Part shown: positions 7,881 to 15,991 of the stretch, piece after piece
Position numbering within the stretch: the stretch's first letter is position 1
How the letters are laid out: each line of letters starts with the position of its first letter
From: Candidatus Magasanikbacteria bacterium RIFOXYD2_FULL_41_14
GTDB lineage: Bacteria > Patescibacteriota > Patescibacteriia > Magasanikbacterales > GWA2-37-8
NCBI GenBank assembly: GCA_001784475.1
Contig: MFRE01000015.1
Span: 1 to 49,660, forward strand
Length of the DNA stretch: 49,660 nucleotides
Direction: 5' to 3'
Notes under the pieces: generated by a model
Databases searched by the model: none
What the model was told of the DNA's origin: nothing
What the model saw: the letters and a program-made list of their open reading frames with translations, nothing else
Program-made: the position numbers and the translations under genes

Positions 7881-8282
7881 TTATTCGCAATAACCTTTCT
7901 TGTATTTTTTGCGCAACCGGCCATATTTTTCCGCGTCCAATTTTCTTATGTCTTCAATTCCAATTTGGAGTTCCCTAGCGATAGTGCTATTTGGTCTTTT
8001 GCGATTTAATCTTAGCCACAAAATTTGAATTTCTGTTTCAGACAATTCAGACATTAATAATTCGGATTGCTCTTTAATAAATAATCTTAAGTTCTTATAA
8101 GGTGGTCGCTGTCTAAAATTTGCGCTAAATTCAGTATTGGGTGTTTTTGCTCTTATAAATAAATGGTTTAATAGTTGCTTGGTCAAAACATCCCTGTCTA
8201 TTTGTTCTCGGCCGACAAAATCCGTTGTCGTTTGTTCGGGGGCGCCGGGCTGTAACCCGCCTGCTTGCTCGTATTTTGACAT
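7881..8282 (-). CDS. Sigma-region-4/HTH-like small regulator
   Basis: A 133-residue protein with a disordered, Gln/Pro-rich N-terminus and a C-terminal segment LSETEIQILWLRLNRKRPNS followed by IARELQIGIEDIRKL, which reads like the four-helix sigma-70 region 4 or LuxR-type DNA-binding fold. The tail is basic (RLRKKYKKG). No region 2 or receiver domain is present, so it is not a complete sigma factor. A near-consensus promoter ends a few bases upstream. It is convergent with the caspase-like peptidase operon and upstream-adjacent to the asparaginase gene. It could regulate either, but no operator is recognisable. Confidence 0.6.
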   Translation of the reverse strand: MSKYEQAGGLQPGAPEQTTTDFVGREQIDRDVLTKQLLNHLFIRAKTPNTEFSANFRQRPPYKNLRLFIKEQSELLMSELSETEIQILWLRLNRKRPNSTIARELQIGIEDIRKLDAEKYGRLRKKYKKGYCE

Positions 8283-8295
8283 ATTTTTTAATTAA

Positions 8296-8324
8296 ATTAT
8301 ATTCTAATATATTTTAACTAACAA
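8296..8324 (-). promoter_or_regulatory. Promoter of the HTH-like gene
   Basis: Read on the minus strand: TTGTTA, 17-base spacer, TATAAT. The -10 box ends 13 bases before the ATG (8282), predicting a leader of only about six bases. Confidence 0.75.
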
Positions 8325-8340
8325 ACAATTACTTCCAACC

Positions 8341-9447
8341 TTATCTCTTATCTAAAACACGCACTTCTTTTTCCCTGCGCATTTCAGAAAGCATCTCACC
8401 TTCGTTCAATAGCGGCCCTTTGCCTTCGCCTCGTAAATTACCTTCGGCCAGCAACCTAATTTCATCGTCGTTGTTTGCCCGACTTAATACATAGTTTGCT
8501 TTAGCCATTATTTGTAAAAAATCCGGAACCGCTTCCAAGCGAACCCATTTAGGGTCGGTAATTTCAGTTTTACCGGTAAAAAATATTATTTTATCAGGTG
8601 CGATTATTTTAATATCCTTATACAATTGGCTATTGGTCCCTAATAATTGTTCTTTTGGTAAATCATATAGTAAGATTGCATCAGCGTCGGTTGCAACTCT
8701 TAATTTTGACTTTTTAGAACCGCCAAACTCGCTACATACGGCGATTGGCACAATGTCCGGCTTTTTTAATTCGTGAAATTCAAATTTCTGATTTTCATCC
8801 TTAGCCTGAATCGTGTTGTTGTTAATTTTTATTCCTTCAGCGTTTATTTCGGCAATTGGGTCTTCTCCAACACCATCAAAAGCAGCACGACTTTCACTGC
8901 GAGCTGAATATTTTCTGGCATGTACTCCTTTGAACAACTTGCCATGCATACATACAGTAACTTCGTTGATGGCAGAGATTTCATTACCAGATTGTGCCGC
9001 TATATTTACGGCGTCTAACATATTTTGCGGACCGTCCGATCCTTCTTTTGTATTCGGCTCCATTGAACCAGTGAACACTATCGGAGTTTTAAGACCTTCC
9101 AATTGATAACTGATGGCGGCAGCTGAAGGGCCCATAGTATCTGTTCCAAAAACAACAACTATTCCATCATACTTATCATGTTGTTCTGCTAATTTTTTAC
9201 CTAATTCGTTATAGTAATCAATATTTGCGTTTGAGGAATCTATCAACTCTCCTTCAAATCTAAATTCTTCCCATTCAAGCTGATAGGGTAATTCTTGTAA
9301 TTCTGGTAGATTTTTCTGCAGATCTTCCATTGAACCAGGGGAAAGTCCGCCTAGCTTAACCGACGGCTTCATCCCAATCGTGCCACCGGTGTAAAGTATC
9401 AGTATTCTACGTTCTTTTAATTCTTTCATATTTAATAATAATGACAT
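8341..9447 (-). CDS. L-asparaginase, type I (AnsA-like)
   Basis: It likely hydrolyses asparagine to aspartate and ammonia in the cytosol, as no signal peptide is present. Motifs are ILYTGGTIGM near the N-terminus (first catalytic Thr), VVVFGTDTM (second catalytic Thr-Asp pair) and VFTGSMEPNTKEGSDGPQNM. The family usually has His before GTDTM and here it is Phe. Length is 368 residues, slightly long for the family because of a C-terminal extension. A start at the second Met (MKELKERRILILY) would be equally sensible. GatD, the archaeal amidotransferase subunit, shares this fold, but this genome carries bacterial gatC and gatA, so asparaginase is preferred. Confidence 0.87.
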   Translation of the reverse strand: MSLLLNMKELKERRILILYTGGTIGMKPSVKLGGLSPGSMEDLQKNLPELQELPYQLEWEEFRFEGELIDSSNANIDYYNELGKKLAEQHDKYDGIVVVFGTDTMGPSAAAISYQLEGLKTPIVFTGSMEPNTKEGSDGPQNMLDAVNIAAQSGNEISAINEVTVCMHGKLFKGVHARKYSARSESRAAFDGVGEDPIAEINAEGIKINNNTIQAKDENQKFEFHELKKPDIVPIAVCSEFGGSKKSKLRVATDADAILLYDLPKEQLLGTNSQLYKDIKIIAPDKIIFFTGKTEITDPKWVRLEAVPDFLQIMAKANYVLSRANNDDEIRLLAEGNLRGEGKGPLLNEGEMLSEMRREKEVRVLDKR

Positions 9448-9506
9448 AAATACGATATCACAAAAATCTTATTTATTCAACTAAAAAAATTAATTAATTA
9501 TCACTA

Positions 9507-9536
9507 TTGCGTTTTTTTTTACTTTTATGCTATACT
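9507..9536 (+). promoter_or_regulatory. Extended -10 promoter of the secreted coiled-coil gene
   Basis: TTGCGT, 18-base spacer, TATACT with an upstream TGC (extended -10). The same TATGCTATACT string precedes the DUF378 gene near 23.89 kb. Confidence 0.65.
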
Positions 9537-9574
9537 TAACGTTAGGTAAAAGTTTTATTATTAACTAAACCTAT

Positions 9575-10579
9575 ATGCCCAAGTATTTTTTTATGGTTGG
9601 TTTTTTAACCTTCCTATTAGCATCCACACCAGCCCTAGCCCAAGACGCCAATATTACTGTTGGCGGTGTTAATTCCGGCGATATGACTATTAGTTTGGAC
9701 GCAGTTACAGTTGATGCTGTCCCTGCCCTAACAGCAGTTGAAAGTGTCGACGAAGTGCCGACTGATTTAGCGGGTGATACCACTACTGATGGTACTGTTT
9801 TAGAAGGTATTACTGTTGTCGAGCCAACCGAAATCCCGTCAGCATTCGGTATGTGGTGGCGTGGAATTCGTGAAAAAATTTCTGTGGCTTTAACATTTGA
9901 CCCCGTTAAAAAAGCGGAAAAACTTTTAGTTTTTTCTGAAGAACGCCAGAAGTTGGCTGAGTTTATTGCCAACATTGCTACAGACGAAAAATTAAGAGCC
10001 AAAGCTACCGATATGATGGAGAAAGCCCAAGAGCAAATAGCAAAGGTGGAAGCCCTAAAAGATAAAATTGCGGCCGACACTAGTGAGCGTGCCACTAGAC
10101 TTAAGCAAAATTTAGCGAAACATGAATTAAATCGCGAAGAGATGATGACACGGCTTGAAGAAAAGTTACCCCAAGCACAGGGCAAATTAGATGAATTACG
10201 TCAAAATGGGTCGGCAATGGGCGAGAGTTTGTTAAATGCTTTGAATAATGATAAATTACCCGCCGTTGCCAAAGAACAGCTGAACGCGGTTAAAACTCGG
10301 GTTCAACAAACCGCTGCCACCGTGCGAGATTTTATAAAACAAAAACAGGACTTGTTAGAGCAGGCCAAGGATGGTGAAAACGCTAATATTCAAGAAGAAT
10401 TAAAACAGTTGCGGGATGATCGCAAGGTAAAAATGGACGAAGTAAGAGATGAGTTCCAATCCGCCCAAGATGAACTTAAAGCAACAGTTCAACAGCGGGT
10501 TCAACAAAGAATGAATAACGCGAAAGATGAAGCCAATCCAGTGTCAGCTGAAACAGATGCGACTGAAAGCAACGAATAA
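9575..10579 (+). CDS. Secreted coiled-coil protein (DUF5667-like)
   Basis: A 334-residue exported protein. The N-terminus MPKYFFMVGFLTFLLASTPALAQ is a classical signal peptide with a probable AxA cleavage site. A Thr/Val/Asp-rich low-complexity stretch follows to about residue 85. Then GMWWRGIREKISVALTFDPV and KKAEKLLVFSEERQKLAEF resemble the DUF5667 domain seen in exported proteins of Patescibacteria and Actinobacteria. The remaining 200 residues form a long charged coiled coil rich in Glu, Lys and Gln. A spacer or envelope role is plausible. It has its own promoter and a strong terminator, so it is monocistronic. Confidence 0.7.
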   Translation: MPKYFFMVGFLTFLLASTPALAQDANITVGGVNSGDMTISLDAVTVDAVPALTAVESVDEVPTDLAGDTTTDGTVLEGITVVEPTEIPSAFGMWWRGIREKISVALTFDPVKKAEKLLVFSEERQKLAEFIANIATDEKLRAKATDMMEKAQEQIAKVEALKDKIAADTSERATRLKQNLAKHELNREEMMTRLEEKLPQAQGKLDELRQNGSAMGESLLNALNNDKLPAVAKEQLNAVKTRVQQTAATVRDFIKQKQDLLEQAKDGENANIQEELKQLRDDRKVKMDEVRDEFQSAQDELKATVQQRVQQRMNNAKDEANPVSAETDATESNE

Positions 10580-10591
10580 TATTTGTAAAAT

Positions 10592-10624
10592 AAAATCTGA
10601 CGCTACTAGGCGTCAGATTTTTTT
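10592..10624. terminator. Bidirectional Rho-independent terminator
   Basis: The stem AAATCTGACG/CGTCAGATTT with a short loop is followed by a T-run, and is preceded by A-rich sequence on the other strand. It lies between the convergent coiled-coil and GCS2-type genes. Confidence 0.9.
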
Positions 10625-10634
10625 ATCTCCTTTT

Positions 10635-11990
10635 TTAGTTATCTTCCAAATATCTTTTTAGATTTTGTTTAGTAATTATTATCTCTGAATATAAATCAGC
10701 TGATAGCATTAAAGCGAGTTGGGCGGCTTGGCCGTCGGTCAGTCCATTGTCGCTGTTAAAGCCCAAATCCTTAACTTTTTTTAGTATCCGATCGGAAGCA
10801 GTTTGTCTATTTGCCAAAATGGTTTCCAGCGGAGCGAGCAAAGGCCATTTTTTTTCAGGCATGAAACTTTTTGCCAGTTTTAATAGATTTTGACAATATT
10901 TATAAATAACATCACTGTCCAGGCCTTCATAGGCCGATAATTTTTGTAATTCACCGCGTACATAGCTGTCGGGTGGAATATAAATTGTTTTCCCTTCCAG
11001 TAAAAATGGATTTTCTATGCCTTTGTCTGATGGCACGACTTCTAAAAATTTTTCTTGAATTGCTTTAAAAATGTGTTTGATAGTGCTAGCTACTGCCACC
11101 ACAATATCTGGATGATTAATATCCATACCGCGGATTTCCATGGTGCCGTGGGCGTTGATTTTTATCGGATTCCAAGTATTATCTAAAATTGATCCGTATT
11201 TAGTGAGCATTTCCGCTTTTCGGCCGATGTCAGTGGCCAGTTCGCTCCATTCTTCAAATCTGGCTTTTATTAAATTAAGTAAATCAGTATTAGTGGTTAG
11301 GTACCCTTGCAGTGCGCCAAATTGGGGCAGATCGGTAAAAATACCTTGAGGGTAATTCAATTCTTTACCACCTCGAAAGGCCAACATTCGCGAATCTTTG
11401 GCTAAATATTTTCCTTGATAAAAAGGTGATGATTGGGTAAAGCAAGTCAGGGCTGGATCCATGGCGATCGCTAAATTATAAATATTTACCATGCTTTGTT
11501 TGTTTTTGGAGGCAATTAAGGGCTTAATCATTTTTTCTAAATAATCAAAAACTCCCCAGGGCAGGGAGTAGTGAATATGTAGGCCAATACAGCGCCCAAA
11601 ATTATTAAAGCGTTGTTGACCATATATTTGTTTAAGCGCGTTGAAGCGTTTTAGATTGTGCGCTTCCGGAGTGAATGTGCCTGGGTAGGTGCCATAGGCG
11701 TATAGGACAAGCCCTTCTTGGCGCGCGCAAGTTACTACTGCTTCAAAATCTTCCAATGTAATTAACATCGCGTCGGCCACGTCGGTATAGGGCGGAGTGT
11801 TTAACTCCACCATATTTTTTCCAATTTCTCGCTTAATGTTGATGTTGGGATAGGCGGCGTTAACGGCTTTAATAAGTCGGTCCGCCCCATTAGTCATGTA
11901 TCCTTTTTCATCCAATGTAAACAATTCAAATTCTATGCCAAATTTCATATTTTTGGCCGGAATTTTCTTTTTGGGAAGTGTTTTTGTCAT
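10635..11990 (-). CDS. Carboxylate-amine ligase, glutamate-cysteine ligase family 2 (GCS2)
   Basis: This is an ATP-grasp-like ligase of the YbdK/GCS2 family, which joins an amine or amino acid to a glutamate-type carboxylate. The diagnostic motifs are KFGIEFELF (about residues 16-24, acidic metal ligands), RCIGLHIHYSLP in the middle and GTMEIRGMD later. Length is 451 residues, somewhat longer than YbdK (~370) because of a C-terminal helical extension. ATG 11990 fits, although MKFGIEFELF could be an internal start. Without the rest of glutathione synthesis nearby, the substrate is unknown. It is convergent with the coiled-coil gene and divergent from the small coiled-coil gene. Confidence 0.82.
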   Translation of the reverse strand: MTKTLPKKKIPAKNMKFGIEFELFTLDEKGYMTNGADRLIKAVNAAYPNINIKREIGKNMVELNTPPYTDVADAMLITLEDFEAVVTCARQEGLVLYAYGTYPGTFTPEAHNLKRFNALKQIYGQQRFNNFGRCIGLHIHYSLPWGVFDYLEKMIKPLIASKNKQSMVNIYNLAIAMDPALTCFTQSSPFYQGKYLAKDSRMLAFRGGKELNYPQGIFTDLPQFGALQGYLTTNTDLLNLIKARFEEWSELATDIGRKAEMLTKYGSILDNTWNPIKINAHGTMEIRGMDINHPDIVVAVASTIKHIFKAIQEKFLEVVPSDKGIENPFLLEGKTIYIPPDSYVRGELQKLSAYEGLDSDVIYKYCQNLLKLAKSFMPEKKWPLLAPLETILANRQTASDRILKKVKDLGFNSDNGLTDGQAAQLALMLSADLYSEIIITKQNLKRYLEDN

Positions 11991-12041
11991 AAGACAGATA
12001 CTACACTATCATTTTTTACTGCTTTGGTCAATTTAGTGGGG

Positions 12042-12070
12042 TTGAGTTTGTTAAATGTTTGTGATATAAT
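12042..12070 (+). promoter_or_regulatory. Promoter of the 116-residue coiled-coil gene
   Basis: TTGAGT, 17-base spacer, TATAAT. It ends 25 bases before ATG 12096, which supports that start over the upstream one in the ORF track. Confidence 0.75.
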
Positions 12071-12095
12071 GTTGTCATTATTCTTAATTATTTTT

Positions 12096-12446
12096 ATGGC
12101 CAATTTGCAAGAAATATTTAATAGAATTCAATCAATTAAGCAAAAACAAAAAGAAATTAAATCCGCTTATCGGGAAGCACTATCTGGGCAAAGTGAATAT
12201 AAAGAGGTTGTGGATAAGTTAAATACTTTACGCGCGCGTAAAAAACAAATCGAAACATTGACGCGTCAGGAGTTTTCCGGAGAATTTACGAAGTTAGATG
12301 ATTTAAAAATTGATTTGGCTTCGGATATGGAATTATTAACTGACGCGGCCCTCACCAAAATGATGAAGGGGGAGACAGTAGAAGTTGAAGATCAGTATCA
12401 CAATACTTATCAACCAGAGTGGAACGTGAAGTTTAAGAAGACCTAA
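12096..12446 (+). CDS. Small conserved-looking coiled-coil protein, unknown function
   Basis: A 116-residue cytosolic protein starting MANLQEIFNRIQSIKQKQKE. The first 60 residues form a charged coiled coil (KQKEIKSAYREAL, KLNTLRARKKQIETL). The second half (ELLTDAALTKMMKGETVEVE, then YQPEWNVKFKKT) seems globular and strand-forming. I do not recognise a named family. The ORF track starts at 12024, upstream of the promoter, so that start is rejected. It ends one base before the stop of the convergent patatin gene, so the two transcripts must overlap at their 3' ends. Confidence 0.65.
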   Translation: MANLQEIFNRIQSIKQKQKEIKSAYREALSGQSEYKEVVDKLNTLRARKKQIETLTRQEFSGEFTKLDDLKIDLASDMELLTDAALTKMMKGETVEVEDQYHNTYQPEWNVKFKKT

Positions 12447-12447
12447 A

Positions 12448-13305
12448 CTACTTATTTATTAAATTAGTTATCGCGTTTAAATTTTCTTTGGTTACAGTGA
12501 CGCCGCCCAGAACGATTTCACCGCCAAAGTTCTTCTTTAAAAAATAATTCCGCCACAATTCAGGTTCATTGGAATTTAATTTTGGCTCTAAAACAATATC
12601 AGCTGACAATTTTGAGCGTTCAGCTAAATAGTGTCTCATAATTTCAATACCACGTCCCATTACACTTGTTACTTTTTTGGCGTCAGTTGATTTAAATCGA
12701 CTGTTTTTTTGATAATTATCCAAATTAACAGCAATGACAATGTCTGCGCCCATTTGCCTGACTACGTCGGCCGGTACGGGATTGGAAATTCCGCCGTCAA
12801 CTAAAATTTTCTCCTGATAGACGATCGGCTGAAACATGGTTGGTATGCTCATGCTGGCTCGCACTGCTGGTACAATTTTTCCTTGATTTAAAATAATTGG
12901 TTGTCCACTAATTAAGTCCGTCGCAATTGCCGAAAAAGGAATCTGAGTTTCAGAAAAATCTTTGTCTCCCAACCACTCAAGCAACAGTTTTGCCATTTTA
13001 TTACCTTTGATTAAACCGCCGGAAAATGTCGGTTCCCAAAAACTTCTTAATTTTTCACGGCGTCGACCAACCGTAAGCTCCTCCAATTTTTCCAAATCAC
13101 GATATAAGGCGTAATGTGCTCCTACCCAAGCTCCAATGCTCGTGCCAGCGATAAAATCAATGGGGATATTATTTTTTGTCAGTGTTTGGATAACTCCAAC
13201 ATGGGCTAAACCTTTAATGGCGCCACTACCAAGCGCCAGGCCGACAGTTTTGCGTTTTTTAGTTGGCTTATTTGACTTTGATATTAGACCTTCACTTTTA
13301 TTCAT
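12448..13305 (-). CDS. Patatin-like phospholipase (RssA/NTE family)
   Basis: A Ser-Asp dyad acyl hydrolase likely acting on membrane lipids. The N-terminal oxyanion loop is GLALGSGAIKGLAHVG, the nucleophile elbow is AGTSIGAW (GxSxG), and the catalytic Asp lies in LVDGGISNPVPADV. A basic 20-residue N-terminal tail precedes the fold and no signal peptide is visible. The ORF track begins at a TTG. ATG 13305 (MNKSEGLISKSN) is preferred, giving about 285 residues, normal for the family. It is divergent from the queuosine transporter gene. Confidence 0.9.
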   Translation of the reverse strand: MNKSEGLISKSNKPTKKRKTVGLALGSGAIKGLAHVGVIQTLTKNNIPIDFIAGTSIGAWVGAHYALYRDLEKLEELTVGRRREKLRSFWEPTFSGGLIKGNKMAKLLLEWLGDKDFSETQIPFSAIATDLISGQPIILNQGKIVPAVRASMSIPTMFQPIVYQEKILVDGGISNPVPADVVRQMGADIVIAVNLDNYQKNSRFKSTDAKKVTSVMGRGIEIMRHYLAERSKLSADIVLEPKLNSNEPELWRNYFLKKNFGGEIVLGGVTVTKENLNAITNLINK

Positions 13306-13402
13306 ATTTGTGTTATTATTATTCAATTGTATTTTACTCTAAAATATAACTTAATTCAATTTCTCGCCGAGGTGACATTGAGGCCGGAAATAATATAAAA
13401 AT

Positions 13403-14077
13403 ATGGAAACTGCCAAACAGTTCAAATATTGGGATATTATTGTCGTCGCCTTTGTGGCCGTACTTCTAATATCCAATGTCGCTTCTACCAAAATTGTTGA
13501 TTTTGGTTGGTTTACTTTTGACGGCGGAACGTTATTGTTCCCGTTGTCATATATTTTCGCGGATATTTTCACGGAAGTGTATGGCTATTCTTATGCTCGT
13601 CGAGCCATCTGGCTCGGGTTTGTGAGTGCGTTTGTAATGTCGGCGGTTTTTATTGTTGTCGGCAAATTACCGCCGGCCACCGATTGGAACAATCAAGCGG
13701 CGTATGAAGCAATTTTGGGTTTGACCCCACGGATTGTGGCGGCGAGTTTGTTGGCATACTTGGCTGGAAATTTTTCCAATTCATATATTTTGGCCAAATT
13801 GAAATTAAAAACCCAAGGAAAATTTTTATGGGTGCGCACAATTGGCTCCACGATTGTCGGAGAGGGATTGGACACAGCCATATTTTGCTTGGTGGCGTTT
13901 TATGGGGTGTTGCCGGGCGCGCTTTTGTGGTCAGTGATCGTTTCTAATTATATTTTCAAAGTTGGTGTAGAGGTATTGTTTACACCTGTCACTTATCGGG
14001 CGTGTTCATTTTTGAAGAAGTATGAAGGCGTGGATGTCTTTGATGCAGATACTAAGTTTAATCCGTTTAAAGGATAA
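13403..14077 (+). CDS. yhhQ: Queuosine precursor transporter, YhhQ family
   Basis: An integral membrane protein of 224 residues with about six hydrophobic segments. Family features are LLISNVASTKIV near the start, the FPLSYIFADIFTEVYGYS signature after the first helix, and VGEGLDTAIFCLVAFYG in the middle. YhhQ proteins import 7-cyano- or 7-aminomethyl-7-deazaguanine for queuosine tRNA modification. The later gene queH (15422) belongs to the same pathway, which supports salvage. No preQ1 riboswitch was recognised in the 60-100 bases upstream. The start ATG follows an A-rich leader. Confidence 0.92.
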   Translation: METAKQFKYWDIIVVAFVAVLLISNVASTKIVDFGWFTFDGGTLLFPLSYIFADIFTEVYGYSYARRAIWLGFVSAFVMSAVFIVVGKLPPATDWNNQAAYEAILGLTPRIVAASLLAYLAGNFSNSYILAKLKLKTQGKFLWVRTIGSTIVGEGLDTAIFCLVAFYGVLPGALLWSVIVSNYIFKVGVEVLFTPVTYRACSFLKKYEGVDVFDADTKFNPFKG

Positions 14078-14125
14078 ATTGTGACATTGATTTTTTCGTA
14101 TTAAGGGACTAAGATAGATATATAT

Positions 14126-15373
14126 ATGAATACTAATATTAGCCCTTTGGCCGATAGGATGCGTCCCAGGGATTGGGACGCATTTTTTGGCCAAGCTGAC
14201 ATTGTGGCCGAAGGGAAAATTTTGCGTAATTTAATTGATAGTGATAATTTGTCGTCGTTAGTTTTTTGGGGACCGCCGGGAGTTGGCAAAACCACGCTCG
14301 CGGAAATTATTGCCACTAAAACTGGCGCGCATTTTACAGTAATTTCGGCCGTCGAGTCAGGTAAAGATGCGCTTCGCAAAGCGGTGAAAGAAGCGCAAGT
14401 GCGACAGGAAGAAGAAAATAAACGCACAATTTTATTTATTGACGAAATCCACCGTTGGAACAAAGCTCAACAAGATGCGCTTTTGCCGTTTGTAGAAAAA
14501 GGTCAAATTATTTTAATTGGCGCTACGACTGAAAATCCCTCCTTCGAAATTATCGGGCCATTACTTTCACGTTCGCGTGTTTTCATTTTAAAAAAATTAG
14601 AAACAAATGAAGTTGTACAAATTTTAAAACAGGCGTTAGGGGATAAGGTTAATGGTTTGGGAAATTTAAAAATTGAAATTAGTGATGAAGTTTTTGAAAT
14701 GTTGGCAGATTTATGTGGTGGTGATGCGCGGGTGGCGTTGAACGGATTGGAATTGGCGGTTAAGGCGAAAGGCGTTCATATTACCCCTCCTTTTCAAGGA
14801 GGGGGTGAGGGGGTGGTTCGTATCGCAACCACCGACATCAAAGAAGCACTCCAAAAAACCCACTTGATTTTTGATAAAAAGGGTGAAGAGTTTTATAATT
14901 TAATTTCTGCATTACACAAATCAATGCGCGGATCGGATGCGAACGCGTCGCTGTATTGGCTGGCGCGTATGGTTGAGGGCGGGGCAGATCCACTATACGT
15001 CGCTCGACGCGTATTGCGGTTTGCAGCCGAAGATATTGGAATAGCGGATTCGCGGGCTTTGCTTGTTGCCAATGCCGCTTATGATGCTTGTCACAAATTG
15101 GGATTTCCAGAGTGTAATGTTCATTTAGCCGAAGCAGTTGTATATTGCGCTTTGGCGAAAAAATCCAATGCGTTGTACGTTGCTTATGGCAAAGCGGCCG
15201 AAGACGCGAAAAATACCTCACATTTAGGCGTGCCGATTCATTTGCGTAACGCACCTACTAAATTTATGAAAGATATTGGCTATGGCAAGGACTATAAATA
15301 TAATCCAGATTTTGACGGACCGGTAAGTCAAGAATATTTGCCAGAAAAATTAAAAAATAAAAAATATATTTAA
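14126..15373 (+). CDS. rarA: Replication-associated recombination ATPase RarA/MgsA
   Basis: An AAA+ clamp-loader-like ATPase acting at stalled replication forks. Visible motifs are LADRMRPRDWDAFFGQ, Walker A FWGPPGVGKTTLAE, Walker B LFIDEIHRWNKAQQD, sensor 1 GATTENPSFE, and the C-terminal HKSMRGSDANASLYWLARM typical of RarA. Length is 415 residues. Between about residues 218 and 230 there is an in-frame insertion (HITPPFQGGGEGVV) encoded by a family B palindromic repeat, in a loop just before the C-terminal helical domain. It sits between the two queuosine genes, and the reason for that grouping is unclear. Confidence 0.95.
   Translation: MNTNISPLADRMRPRDWDAFFGQADIVAEGKILRNLIDSDNLSSLVFWGPPGVGKTTLAEIIATKTGAHFTVISAVESGKDALRKAVKEAQVRQEEENKRTILFIDEIHRWNKAQQDALLPFVEKGQIILIGATTENPSFEIIGPLLSRSRVFILKKLETNEVVQILKQALGDKVNGLGNLKIEISDEVFEMLADLCGGDARVALNGLELAVKAKGVHITPPFQGGGEGVVRIATTDIKEALQKTHLIFDKKGEEFYNLISALHKSMRGSDANASLYWLARMVEGGADPLYVARRVLRFAAEDIGIADSRALLVANAAYDACHKLGFPECNVHLAEAVVYCALAKKSNALYVAYGKAAEDAKNTSHLGVPIHLRNAPTKFMKDIGYGKDYKYNPDFDGPVSQEYLPEKLKNKKYI
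14783..14816. repeat. Family B palindrome inside rarA
   Basis: ACCCCTCC and GGAGGGGGT arms around TTTTCAA, then GAGGGGGTGG. It is read in frame as ITPPFQGGGEGVV in RarA. Comparable C-run/G-run palindromes occur at 4.05, 19.35 and 32.83 kb. Confidence 0.75.
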
Positions 15374-15379
15374 TTTTTA

Positions 15380-15413
15380 TGTCCGTACACGTGTACGGAC
15401 ATATGTACGGACA
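15380..15413. promoter_or_regulatory. 22-bp perfect palindrome plus a third half-site, possible operator
   Basis: Bases 15380-15401 form the perfect palindrome TGTCCGTACAC/GTGTACGGACA. A third half-site, TGTACGGACA, follows at 15404-15413. The cluster fills the 48-base gap between rarA and queH and ends eight bases before the queH start. No T-run follows, so a terminator is unlikely. A repressor-type operator or an mRNA hairpin is possible. Confidence 0.5.
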
Positions 15414-15421
15414 AAATATTT

Positions 15422-15970
15422 ATGCAAAAATTTCTATTACACACCTGTTGTGCCCCGTGTGGTATTGTCGTGATTGACGAATTACGTCAAAAATATAACT
15501 TGACAGTATTTTTTTATAATCCTAATATTTATCCGGAAGAAGAATATTTAAAACGCAAAGCGGAAGTGGTCAAATTATGTATTGAGTGGGGTGTGCCAAT
15601 GGTGGACAATGATTATGAAAATGACAAATGGCAAAAAGATGTTGCGGATGGTTTGGAAACTGAACCCGAAGGTGGCTTGCGTTGCCCGTTGTGTTTTAAA
15701 ATGCGTTTAGCGCAAGCGGCCGAATACGCCGCAAAAAACGGTTTTGAAATATATGGCACAACTATCACTTCTGGTCGCAATAAATTAGCGGCCATAATCA
15801 ATCCGATTGGTCAATCGTTTGCTAAGTATTATAAAATTAAATTTTACTCTGAAGATTGGAAAAAAGGCGGGCGACAAGAAAAAAGCAACCAAATGGTTGC
15901 TGAAAGGGGAATATATCGACAAAATTACTGTGGGTGTAAGTATTCACGAAGATTAAAGATTGAAGATTAA
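15422..15970 (+). CDS. queH: Epoxyqueuosine reductase QueH
   Basis: It reduces epoxyqueuosine to queuosine in tRNA using an iron-sulfur cluster, replacing QueG. The 182-residue protein shows the family cysteine motifs: LHTCCAPCG at the N-terminus, RCPLCFKMRL in the middle and YCGCKYS near the C-terminus. TTITSGRNKL and SEDWKKGGRQEKSNQM are also characteristic. Together with yhhQ it suggests a queuosine salvage route, with tgt and queA expected elsewhere. The ATG is next to an unusual triple half-site palindrome. The C-terminus runs into a GAAGATTAAAGA-type AT-rich repeat tract. Confidence 0.94.
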   Translation: MQKFLLHTCCAPCGIVVIDELRQKYNLTVFFYNPNIYPEEEYLKRKAEVVKLCIEWGVPMVDNDYENDKWQKDVADGLETEPEGGLRCPLCFKMRLAQAAEYAAKNGFEIYGTTITSGRNKLAAIINPIGQSFAKYYKIKFYSEDWKKGGRQEKSNQMVAERGIYRQNYCGCKYSRRLKIED

Positions 15971-15991
15971 AGACTAAAGATGAAAGATTTT
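15950..15991. repeat. GATTAAAGATTGAAGATT-type AT-rich repeat tract
   Basis: Degenerate 7-10 base units (GATTAAA, GATTGAA, GACTAAA) run from the end of queH to the next palindrome. Similar tracts flank gatA (19.86-19.93 kb) and pyrG (48.0-48.06 kb). Function unknown. Confidence 0.6.

Noticed and set aside
13327-13402. preQ1 riboswitch upstream of the queuosine transporter
   Set aside because: No preQ1-I type pseudoknot sequence could be recognised in the short leader.
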